From Neolewinella xylanilytica (lineage in GTDB: Bacteria > Bacteroidota > Bacteroidia > Chitinophagales > Saprospiraceae), in contig NZ_PTJC01000005.1 in NCBI RefSeq assembly GCF_002934605.1, positions 2,170,001 to 2,234,000 on the forward strand: DNA of 64,000 bases, written 5' to 3'. This document shows, piece after piece, positions 36,833 through 44,454 of the stretch (the stretch's first letter is position 1; every line of letters starts with the position of its first letter). Below the pieces are notes generated by a model, which saw only the letters and a program-made list of their open reading frames with translations, did not search any database and was not told the origin of the DNA. The position numbers and the translations under genes were made by a program.

Positions 36833-37891
36833 ATGGACCACCTCCTTAATCCCGAATTACCCATACTTCCCCAGGTCGCTCCAACCTGGCGGGGCAACCC
36901 AATCCTAGACGGTCAATTTCAGTACGTCCACGATCCTTTTGTTCCGGAATGGACGTCCATCATGCGGATGCTGGTACTGCCCAACCCACAGCGCGCCGAA
37001 AAGAAGGCCGATAAATGGGTGCCACCCGTCAATGGGTCCGTGGATTACCTGGCGGACCGGAGTAAGAACTGGATCGTTTGGCTCGGCCACGCCTGCTTTC
37101 TGCTGCAGTTGAACGGACAACGTTACCTCATCGATCCGCAACTGGAGGACATGCCCCTGATCCGGCGGCGGGTTTCCCCTCCGTTTCACTACCGCGAATT
37201 GACCGGCATCGACTACCTGCTGCTGAGCCACGACCACCGCGACCACGTGGATGAAGACTGCATTCGTACCATTTGCGCGAACAATTCCATCCGGAAAATC
37301 CTGGCTCCGCTCCGGCTATCCGACATTATCGGCGACTGGGTAGGCGACACGCCGATCGAGGAGGCTGCCTGGTATCAGCAGTACGCGTTGCCCGCCGCCG
37401 GGGGCGTGACCGTCACCTTCTTACCGTCCCGGCACTGGTGCCGGCGGGGCCTCACGGACTTTAACGAGCGCCTCTGGGGTAGCTTCATGATCGAGGTGGG
37501 CGCCGGGGGCGCAGGTGAAATGCAAACGGAGAACGGCGCAACGAATCGCACCATTTACTTCGGCGGCGACAGTGCGTTGACCGACTACTGGAAAGAAATC
37601 GGCGAGTTCTTTCCCAATATCGACCTTGCTATGCTGGGCATCGGGGCTTACAAACCCGAATACATGATGCGCAGCAACCACGCTAACCCCTCGGAAGCCT
37701 TTATCGGCTACCGCGACCTGGGGGCTACCTACTGGTGGCCGATGCACCACGGCACCTATGACCTGAGCAACGAGCCGGCCTCCGAGCCGATCCTGTGGGC
37801 AACCAAGATTATGGGCAAGCACGGGCTGGGGGAGCGGCTGGTGCAACCTGCAGTGAACGAGCCGTGGTGGTTTAATTCGTCGCGCGAGTAG
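36833..37891 (+). CDS. MBL-fold metallo-hydrolase (UlaG/NAPE-PLD-like)
   Basis: Predicted cytoplasmic zinc-dependent hydrolase. The metallo-beta-lactamase motif LLSHDHRDHVD gives the HxHxDH ligands near residue 127. Further features are WLGHACFLLQ, LPSRHWCRRG (third ligand His) and FGGDSALTDYW (bridging Asp), with MHHGTYDLSNEP near the end. The layout is that of UlaG-like lactonases and the bacterial NAPE-PLD-like phosphodiesterases, and the substrate cannot be told apart here. No signal peptide. It follows the sugar-oxidoreductase unit by 60 bases. Confidence 0.85.
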   Translation: MDHLLNPELPILPQVAPTWRGNPILDGQFQYVHDPFVPEWTSIMRMLVLPNPQRAEKKADKWVPPVNGSVDYLADRSKNWIVWLGHACFLLQLNGQRYLIDPQLEDMPLIRRRVSPPFHYRELTGIDYLLLSHDHRDHVDEDCIRTICANNSIRKILAPLRLSDIIGDWVGDTPIEEAAWYQQYALPAAGGVTVTFLPSRHWCRRGLTDFNERLWGSFMIEVGAGGAGEMQTENGATNRTIYFGGDSALTDYWKEIGEFFPNIDLAMLGIGAYKPEYMMRSNHANPSEAFIGYRDLGATYWWPMHHGTYDLSNEPASEPILWATKIMGKHGLGERLVQPAVNEPWWFNSSRE

Positions 37892-37912
37892 TGGTCGGAC
37901 GAGTAGTGGTCG
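37886..37912. repeat. Tandem 12-base direct repeat after metallo-hydrolase gene
   Basis: GAGTAGTGGTCG occurs at 37886-37897 and again at 37901-37912, overlapping the stop codon of the metallo-hydrolase gene and leading into the large palindrome. Likely a remnant of local duplication. Confidence 0.5.
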
Positions 37913-37916
37913 CGCC

Positions 37917-37952
37917 AAAACTGGTCGGACGGCCGGCCGTCCGACCAGTTTT
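37917..37952. terminator. 36-base perfect palindrome between metallo-hydrolase gene and trmD
   Basis: From AAAACTGGTCGGACGGCC (37917-37934) the sequence reads on as its exact inverse complement to 37952. The stem is GC-rich and flanked by A4 and T4, as in a bidirectional intrinsic terminator, 25 bases after the upstream stop. The absence of any loop base is unusual; a hairpin would need an AT-poor turn (GGCC/GGCC). It may alternatively be a protein-binding or REP-like palindrome. Confidence 0.6.
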
Positions 37953-38072
37953 CGTCGGACGACTAGTACGGCACAACACTCGCATCTGGTGAGAGTAAGG
38001 TTAAATTTGCGATTCATCGTGCCGGTCCCCTGGTGAGTAGTAGCGGGAGCGGTGCAAATATCCCTTTCGGCT

Positions 38073-38750
38073 ATGCACATCGATATTATTACCGTGGTTC
38101 CCGAGTTGCTGCAAAGTCCGCTATCGCATTCGATTCTGCAGCGCGCCCAGGACAAGGGGCTGCTAAGCGTGCAAGTACACGACCTGCGGCCGTACGGGAT
38201 CGGCAAGCATCATAGCACCGACGATTATCAGTTTGGTGGTGGAGCGGGCATGGTCATGCGTTGCGAACCCCTGGCCACGCTGATCGACGAGCTAAGGGAA
38301 AAACGGAACTACGACGAAGTCATTTACGTGACGCCGGACGGAGAGCGCTACACTCAGCGCCGCGCCAATCGGCTAAGCTTATGCAATGACCTCTTGGTCA
38401 TCTGCGGCCATTACAAAGGCATCGACGAGCGGATCCGGGAGGAATACGTCACCCTGGAAATTAGCATTGGCGATTACGTACTGTCGGGCGGTGAACTCGC
38501 CGCGGCGGTGTTGGTAGACAGCATCGGCCGCCTGCTACCGGGCGTGATCGGCGACGAAACCAGTGCCCTGACCGATACCTTCCAGGATGACTTGCTAGCC
38601 CCTCCCGTATATACGCGGCCGGCCGAGTGGCGGGGGAGGGAAGTACCGGCCATTCTACGCAGTGGAAACACCCCGGCGATCGAGGACTGGCGACAGGAAG
38701 CCGCCGAAAAGCGTACCCGTGAGCGGCGGCCGGACTTGCTCGGCGATTAG
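38073..38750 (+). CDS. trmD: tRNA (guanine37-N1)-methyltransferase
   Basis: Essential SPOUT-class methyltransferase that adds the m1G37 modification to tRNAs reading CNN codons and so prevents frameshifting. Start is ATG 38073 (MHIDIITVVPELL), the canonical TrmD N terminus; the upstream in-frame ATG at 38052 adds seven non-conserved residues. Knot motifs are clear: GGGAGMVM, YVTPDGE, ICGHYKGIDER and SIGDYVLSGGE. A 225-residue length is normal. TrmD is usually near ribosomal-protein genes; here it is isolated and has its own upstream palindrome, which may separate it from the sugar genes. Confidence 0.97.
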   Translation: MHIDIITVVPELLQSPLSHSILQRAQDKGLLSVQVHDLRPYGIGKHHSTDDYQFGGGAGMVMRCEPLATLIDELREKRNYDEVIYVTPDGERYTQRRANRLSLCNDLLVICGHYKGIDERIREEYVTLEISIGDYVLSGGELAAAVLVDSIGRLLPGVIGDETSALTDTFQDDLLAPPVYTRPAEWRGREVPAILRSGNTPAIEDWRQEAAEKRTRERRPDLLGD

Positions 38751-38965
38751 GGGGGAGCATGAGTAAAGGGGGAAGAGATAATTAGGTAGCTGCCGGGTAA
38801 CCTTATCGCATCGGCGGGGATAAATACCCAAATTCGACCCGGCGCGAATGTACCTCACGAAGCAAGCTCGATACCTGCCGTTCCGCCGTTCCTTTCCCGG
38901 CTGATTTAGCTAGAAGTTAGCGCGGGCAGAAAGCCACCGATTTATACTTTCATCACTGACACATT

Positions 38966-40390
38966 ATGAAAACTCAATATACACTCCCCCTCCTCCTTTT
39001 TTGTATCCTGACATCCGCCAATGTTTCTTCACAAGGCTACTTCGGTCTGCGGATGGATAACTACGCCGGTATCCATGGCGTGACCCTGAATCCCGCCGAA
39101 CTTGCTAATTCCCGCGTTGCCACGGAAATCAATCTGGGTTCCGTAAGCACTTACCTAAGCAATGATTACCTGACCGTGGACTTCTCTTCGGACCTGGTAG
39201 ACGATTTCGATGGGCTATGGGAAGAATCCATCATTCGTAACCCGCAATCCGACAACCGCCTCAACGGCAATATCGACATCGTCGGACCTTCCCTCATGTT
39301 CCGGGCGGGCAAAAAGTCGGGCATTGCTTTCTCCACCCGGCTACGCGGGCTCTACCGGATCGATAACTTTTCCGGACAACTCCTCGAAGGGGTCCAGGAT
39401 GATTTTGACGCCTTTTCTGCTTTCGACTTCGCGATGAATAATCACCGTAGCTTCCTGCATACCTATCTGGAGGCCGGGTTCAGCTACGGTACCGTCGTGA
39501 TCGAAGGACTACAGAGTCAGCTAAAAGTGGGGGGTAGCGTTAAGTACCTACAGGGTGTCGGAGCTAGCTTCACGTCCAGCGAATCGCTCACCGGTAGTTA
39601 TAACGGTGATACGGAGCGAATCGACTTCAATGGCGATTTTACGTACGGTACCACCACCGACTATTACTACGACGAAATTCCCTTTGGCGAACTCACCAGT
39701 GGCTTCGGCTTCGATGTCGGGGTAGCCTGGGAGTGGTGGTCCAAGGAGTTGCCCGACTCGCCCTTACTGCCCCCTTACCGCCTGAAGCTCGGGGCATCCA
39801 TCACGGATATCGGTACGATAAGCTACGAAGGCGCCGACCAATCCAGCTACCAGGTGAACGGAACCTTACGGTCGGAAGAGGTAGAAGGAGAAGAAGTGGA
39901 GTACATCCTGGACGGAAACTTCGATGGTACCGAATCTACCCAGACCGTGGAGGCCGGTCTCCCCACGAGCCTGAACCTGATGGCGGATTTCCGCGTCGCC
40001 GGCAAATTGTACTTCAGTGCGGTGATGAACAAATCCCTCAGCAGCCGTGACGAGCTGTTTTCGAGCTCCTTCCCAACCGTCGTTGCCGTTACGCCCCGCC
40101 TGCAAACAAAATGGTTAGGACTGTACGCCCCGGTGGTTTTCGGCGGGTACGAAGGCCCTACCGTGGGTGCCGGGCTCCGCTTCTGGATACTCACCGTCGG
40201 GTCGGGCAGTCTGCTCACCGATCTGGTGCTGGGTGATAATCCCTACTCCACCGACGTATACGTTGGCGTCAAACTTCCTTTTTACCGCCGGACCAAGCCG
40301 AATAAGAAGGATGTAGAGCGGATGGAAGCGGAAAAGGAGGAAGCGCTAGACACTGACAGTAGCGATGACAAGCCAGCTGCCAAGGAGTAA
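38966..40390 (+). CDS. DUF5723 outer-membrane beta-barrel-like protein
   Basis: A 474-residue exported protein (signal MKTQYTLPLLLFCILTSANVSSQ) of the DUF5723 family found in Bacteroidota. It has alternating strands with aromatic girdles (GYFGLRMDNYAGIHGVTLNPAELANSR-type start, here GLRMDNYAG), many NPA/Y motifs and a strand-rich C terminus ending VGVKLPFYRR, consistent with a beta-barrel. A charged tail (KKDVERMEAEKEEALD...) follows. Function unknown; related proteins sit near gliding or T9SS genes, but no such neighbour is here. Confidence 0.8.
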   Translation: MKTQYTLPLLLFCILTSANVSSQGYFGLRMDNYAGIHGVTLNPAELANSRVATEINLGSVSTYLSNDYLTVDFSSDLVDDFDGLWEESIIRNPQSDNRLNGNIDIVGPSLMFRAGKKSGIAFSTRLRGLYRIDNFSGQLLEGVQDDFDAFSAFDFAMNNHRSFLHTYLEAGFSYGTVVIEGLQSQLKVGGSVKYLQGVGASFTSSESLTGSYNGDTERIDFNGDFTYGTTTDYYYDEIPFGELTSGFGFDVGVAWEWWSKELPDSPLLPPYRLKLGASITDIGTISYEGADQSSYQVNGTLRSEEVEGEEVEYILDGNFDGTESTQTVEAGLPTSLNLMADFRVAGKLYFSAVMNKSLSSRDELFSSSFPTVVAVTPRLQTKWLGLYAPVVFGGYEGPTVGAGLRFWILTVGSGSLLTDLVLGDNPYSTDVYVGVKLPFYRRTKPNKKDVERMEAEKEEALDTDSSDDKPAAKE

Positions 40391-40735
40391 ATCCGAATGC
40401 GTCGGGCTTCTTGACAGCAATCCAGTACGCTCTGATCTGTCATCCCGGTTCAACCTTGATCCTAGCTCCGGCCGTGCGGAACGTTTTCCGTTCGTTCAGC
40501 CCCTCAACCATAGGCTCTTTATTCCCGAAGTATTTGCGTCCCTCACCGCTACCAGTATATGCGAGCGGGCGGGTACGTGGGGGTAGCTTCGGCGGGCGTG
40601 CGGTTTCCTACACCCTTTTGCGGCATGCGGGGAAAGCGGTTAGTGGGAAGCACGCCCGCTGCATTCATCAAGCTACAGCGGGGTATAGCTGCCCCTCGGC
40701 GGGTAACAATTTTACCCGCCAGGTAATTCTCTGGT
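40391..40735. other. 345-base gene-free stretch
   Basis: No convincing gene was found. A weak open frame runs through it (40411-40773) but shows no family features and overlaps the next gene out of frame. A 9-bp inverted repeat lies near its right end (separate entry). The stretch marks the left border of an accessory segment. Confidence 0.4.
40698..40720. promoter_or_regulatory. Inverted repeat just upstream of HExxH gene
   Basis: GGCGGGTAA-CAATT-TTACCCGCC gives perfect 9-bp arms around a five-base loop, 15 bases before the ATG at 40736. It could be an operator that occludes the ribosome site or promoter, or the end of an upstream terminator (no T-tract follows). Confidence 0.45.
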
Positions 40736-41419
40736 ATGTCGGCATTACCATCTCCTCTATCCCTTTCCGCTAACGGAGTGAGCCTGGGCGTTCACTTCTT
40801 TTGTACCGTTCGGGGCAATCCAGGAACCCAACTCCATACCCTGCAACCCTACCTCGCCCGCATGCCGGCACCGCACTTGGTGTCGGTTGCCCGGGCGACG
40901 ATCGTCGTGGTAGAAAAACTCCCCGGAGGAAGACCGACGGGGGGTGGTTTTTTTACCTCCTTCCTGGATTGGATGGGCCGGGAAAGAAAAACCGGAATCC
41001 CCGACTCCTTTTTCGCCTTTCGCCCGCGATGCCACATCATCGCGATTACCCGACGGGCCTTCGACGACGCGGACACGCGGCCCTTTACTTTTTTTCATGA
41101 GTCCGCCCACTGTATTCATCGATCGTATCCCATTTATCCTCACGGAGCCACCTTTAGAGACTACGCGGGCATCCGCTACACCCGTAGCAACGCGGTAGAG
41201 GAATACGCTGCTGAAACCTACTCCCGGTACATTGTTAATCCCCGACGGATTGCCCGGGTGGGCGAAGTTCCGATCGGTCAGAGCATGCAGGAATGTACGC
41301 GCAGGCTGATCGAGCAGCTGATGGCTTCGCCCGCTGGTCGGCACTTTCGGCAGATGAATCAACGGGGTAGTGATGCCGATGGGGACATCTCACCGATGCC
41401 TTATGAGTATCCCTGGTGA
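40736..41419 (+). CDS. Putative zinc metallopeptidase (HExxH), possible toxin or effector
   Basis: A 227-residue protein that I cannot assign to a named family. It holds HESAH at residues 121-125 and, about 30 residues later, NAVEEYAAETYSRY (Glu155/156, Glu160). This arrangement resembles gluzincin metallopeptidases such as the anthrax lethal factor-like group, where a downstream E-x-x-A helix provides the third zinc ligand. There is no obvious signal peptide or membrane segment. The isolated position, an inverted repeat at the promoter and closeness to a T6SS effector cassette make an effector or toxin role possible, but no immunity gene is evident next to it. Proteolytic activity is inferred from the motif only. 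Confidence 0.55.
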   Translation: MSALPSPLSLSANGVSLGVHFFCTVRGNPGTQLHTLQPYLARMPAPHLVSVARATIVVVEKLPGGRPTGGGFFTSFLDWMGRERKTGIPDSFFAFRPRCHIIAITRRAFDDADTRPFTFFHESAHCIHRSYPIYPHGATFRDYAGIRYTRSNAVEEYAAETYSRYIVNPRRIARVGEVPIGQSMQECTRRLIEQLMASPAGRHFRQMNQRGSDADGDISPMPYEYPW

Positions 41420-41548
41420 GGTTTCAATTGAGGTGTACCATCCGTGCCATTAGTCCTCAGATGACTTTCGGACAAGGTAGGCCTTGGAGGTCGCGGTATG
41501 CCTATCGAACGATGGTATATTTCAATTAACTCAAAAACAGCGTGGTCC

Positions 41549-42055
41549 TTACCATACCCCCGTGAAGCGTTCTGTGGGGGATAATTGCTTAGCGATTAAA
41601 CACTTGATGGGACGGGTAACGATTATTTGGGAGGCGCGACCACCAGCCCGATACTTGTCTTGATCCCGGTGGTCTGTGTCGAATAGCACCTTCACGAGCT
41701 TTTCGTGATTCATGCCGTCCCTCCACGCTTGCTTTGCGGTGTTAATGGATATCGGCATCCGCTTACCCTGGTAGACCTTTTCAAATTTTTTAGCATCCCA
41801 TTTTGATCCCCGGCCTTGCTTGTCATAATTGAAAAAGTTATCCGTGGAAAATTCAGCCCAACCGCCCAGTTCGAAATCGCAAATACTGGGAAGATGGATG
41901 GCCATCGCAACGTACATTTTCAGCTGCTGGTACCGATCGGGTAGCCCAAGTTCCTTTACAATCTGGCTTGCGTTCAGTCCTCGAATGAAATACTCCTCCG
42001 TGAAGCATCCAACTAGATCGATCATGTGGCCTACAACTAGCTTTTGCGTGATCAT
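41549..42055 (-). CDS. Hypothetical protein, 168 residues
   Basis: No family recognised. It is a soluble protein with an N-terminal helical part (EEYFIRGLNASQIVKELGLP) and a tail rich in basic residues (RAGGRASQIIVTRPIKCLIAK). No signal peptide or catalytic motif is seen. It lies 65 bases downstream of the M15-like peptidase gene on the same strand, so the two may be co-transcribed and could be a pair (for example enzyme and inhibitor). That is speculation from order alone. Confidence 0.5.
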   Translation of the reverse strand: MITQKLVVGHMIDLVGCFTEEYFIRGLNASQIVKELGLPDRYQQLKMYVAMAIHLPSICDFELGGWAEFSTDNFFNYDKQGRGSKWDAKKFEKVYQGKRMPISINTAKQAWRDGMNHEKLVKVLFDTDHRDQDKYRAGGRASQIIVTRPIKCLIAKQLSPTERFTGVW

Positions 42056-42120
42056 TCAGGCTTTTAAGGATTAATGCACAAATAGCCCATAAGTAACTTC
42101 ACTCACCAGCTGCCGATGCG

Positions 42121-42597
42121 CTATCTCGTACCGGATTGCACGTGAAATACATTTGCCCGTTCGATGGATACGTAGTACTTCGCCTGCATCCCCCGGACGC
42201 GTTCCATGATCAGACTATACCCTTCGGCCGCTAATTCCTTCTGTAACCGGCGCTTCTGCTCCAGACTCAACCGCCGTACGGACACATCGATAGCGTGCCC
42301 CGCCACGTGATAGAATCCTTGCTGCTTGCGGGCCGTTTCGCGAATGGTCTGGTGCAGCCACGCTTCCCGACCTTTGTACAGGGTTTTTAGGTAATTGTCG
42401 TCGGTCAACTTCTTTTCATCAAGGTCAAAGGCCTGGACCGCCTGCCGGAGGGTTTTCGGATATTGTTTCGGACGAGCCTGGACGAATTGTGCCTGGATGG
42501 CGACCGAGCGAATGCCGGAATCCGTGATGAAGGCGCCGGGGTATTTATCTAGGATTCGCTGTAGCTTCTGCTTTTCCACAATTCGAAGTTTATCCAT
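42121..42597 (-). CDS. M15-like zinc peptidase (D,D/L,D-peptidase type), 158 residues
   Basis: A small protein whose second half looks like the M15 peptidoglycan peptidases. HVAGHAIDV (His97, Asp104) fits the H-x-x-G-x-A-x-D zinc motif, and the final NVFHVQ (His152) fits the last ligand block of the M15_3 type (FVHVD). The first half (QARPKQYPKTLRQAVQAFDLDE) is helical and of unknown kind. There is no signal peptide, so it would act on cell wall only if delivered, for example by lysis or by a secretion system. The nearby T6SS makes an effector role conceivable. The catalytic glutamate/aspartate between the ligands is not certain. Confidence 0.5.
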   Translation of the reverse strand: MDKLRIVEKQKLQRILDKYPGAFITDSGIRSVAIQAQFVQARPKQYPKTLRQAVQAFDLDEKKLTDDNYLKTLYKGREAWLHQTIRETARKQQGFYHVAGHAIDVSVRRLSLEQKRRLQKELAAEGYSLIMERVRGMQAKYYVSIERANVFHVQSGTR

Positions 42598-42737
42598 TTA
42601 TATCCCACGAAAGTCGAAAGTAACCCTGAGCCTATAGTCAACGGGTACAGCTACCAACTATTAATGGACAACAGATCGCGAAGTCTGCGACGGCACTCAG
42701 GCGATACGGGCTGACTGAGCCCTTCCCCTCATTCGGG

Positions 42738-43897
42738 CTATTGCACCCCCTCCCGCCAGCTCACACATTCCACGTCCCCGACGCTCATGCTTTCCGCCCC
42801 GCCGTAGATGACTCGCTTACGAACAGACTTATTGACCAGGGTAGCCACCTTGTCCAAATTTGTCCGCAACCGATGCCGGTATGTGGAGGTCGCTTTGATT
42901 TCCGTAAGGATGATTTCAGTGCCGGTTGGTTCGAGGAGTTCGACTTCCAACTGATGATTATCGCGGTAGAAATACAGCGGGTGCTGGTTGCCGGCGTTGA
43001 AGCGACTTTTACGGAGATTAGCTACGATTAGGTTTTCGAAGAGCGCGCCGTACCCTTCGAAAGCTTGTACCTGCGCCCCGTCGCCCAGTTGCAAAAGATA
43101 GGCGGCCAGTCCGGTGTCGGTGAAGTATAATTTCGGGGACTTCACCAGTCGCTTGCCGAAGTTCTCGAAGTAGGGACCGACAGTGAAGATGACGTAGCTC
43201 CCCTCAAGGTAATGCAGCCAGGTTTTCACGGTGGGAACGGAAAGCTGTAAGCGCTTGGCGAAGGTGCTGTAGTTCAGCGTTTGGCCCACGGAAGCGGCAC
43301 AGAGAGCCATTAGCCGCCGGAAATCGCCCATGTTGGCGCTACGGACCAGCGGCGTGACGTCGCGCTCGAGGTAGGTACTTACGTAACTTGGATAGAAAAA
43401 GGCGGAGGGTAGGTCGGTCTGGTAAAGCTCGGGATAGAATCCTCTGACTATGGCATCGGGTGGAGTAGGCGGCAGCAAATCGGCTGCACTGAGTTCGGCA
43501 AAGTCGAGGGGCCGTAACCGAGCCACGCCGACCCGACCGGCCAGCGATTGCGTAATGCGCTCGCAGAGCAGGAAGTTTTGGGATCCGGACAAGACGTAGC
43601 GGCCGGGCTCCCGATCTTATCAACATGGGTCTGGAGGTAGGAGAAGAGGTCGGGTACCCGCTGGGCTTCGTCAAAGATTACTTGGCGGTCGTAGCGCCGG
43701 AGAAAGGAGAGGGGGTCCTCCTCGAAGGATTCCCGGTTGGGAATGTCTTCGAAGGAGACGTAGCGGTAATCTGGAAAGAGTTGCTTGAGCAAGGTGGTCT
43801 TGCCAGATTGGCGGGGACCGGTGAGGCTGATTACTGGGAAGAATCTTCTCAACTCTTCGAGGTGGCCGGATAAGCTGCGTGGGATGAAGGCCTTCAT
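42738..43897 (-). pseudogene. AAA_14/DUF4143 ATPase gene broken by a frameshift
   Basis: The gene reads in two frames. The first part (from the ATG at 43897) has the Walker A GPRQSGKTTLL and Walker B VIFDEAQR of the AAA_14 ATPases. The second part, continuing from about 43600 to 42738, has the expected GRYVLSGSQNF link and a DUF4143 C-terminal domain ending in a nuclease-like IILTEIKATSTYR. The break is near 43601-43612, where one base appears to be missing in AGCCCGGCCGC (- strand). Restoring a base would give VDKIGSPGRYVLSG, as expected for the family. It is therefore either a real pseudogene or a sequence error. These ATPases are of unknown role and often mobile. Confidence 0.8.
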
Positions 43898-44003
43898 TTC
43901 GTGTTTTGCACACAGATAACTTCAAATTTGACACCGTTAATTTTGATGTAGCAAAGAAAATCGTGCGATGTGGGGTCACTATAAGTTACCAACCCTTCTA
44001 GAG

Positions 44004-44023
44004 GCATTCGTTAAAACAAATGC
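44004..44023. terminator. Imperfect inverted repeat downstream of immunity candidate
   Basis: GCATTCGTT-AA-AACAAATGC has 9-base arms with one mismatch, about 48 bases past the stop of the immunity candidate (- strand). It may help terminate the adaptor-rhs-immunity transcript. There is no T-tract on the - strand. Confidence 0.3.
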
Positions 44024-44070
44024 TTATTTAATCTGCCATCAAGCCAGAATCTTAAAGAGTGAAGTAAAAA

Positions 44071-44454
44071 TTATTGGTTATTAGCTAAAATTTGTTTTAC
44101 GACTTCTTCATAGTTTGAAGGTAAAGACTCAAAATTATGTTCAATTATAAATTTATACATTTTCATAGTAGATTTGCTCGTTATGGTAATTTCTGTTGAC
44201 ATTTGGCGTGTCACCCATTGGTCAATTACGAAATATCCTTTAATTTGGACAAATGAGGATTCAAAATATGCGCTATCAATACCTTGTTTTTTGTCCATAT
44301 CATCAAACGTATATGCACATTGAATGATGATATAATTCTCAGGATCTACTCCATCGTCTGCATATGATATCAAATAATACTCGTCCTCTTCGATATCAGA
44401 AGCTTGAATATTATACGCTGTAAAAGAAAATTCTGGAGTTTTCACTAGTGACAT
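44071..44454 (-). CDS. Putative immunity protein to the Rhs deaminase toxin
   Basis: A 127-residue acidic protein with no recognised family (EDEYYLISYADDG, FVIDQWVTRQ, FIIEHNFESLPSNYEEVVKQIL). Its ATG overlaps the last ten bases of the rhs gene, so it is coupled to toxin translation, the standard place for an immunity gene. It has no signal peptide, as expected for a protein that neutralises a cytoplasmic toxin. Its DNA is strikingly AT-rich: in the 60 bases from 44101 only 14 are G or C, unlike the surrounding genome. The immunity role is inferred from position, size and composition, not from homology. Confidence 0.65.
   Translation of the reverse strand: MSLVKTPEFSFTAYNIQASDIEEDEYYLISYADDGVDPENYIIIQCAYTFDDMDKKQGIDSAYFESSFVQIKGYFVIDQWVTRQMSTEITITSKSTMKMYKFIIEHNFESLPSNYEEVVKQILANNQ

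Noticed and set aside
40411-40773. 120-residue open frame before the HExxH gene
   Set aside because: No motif, odd composition and overlap with the start of a better gene in another frame.
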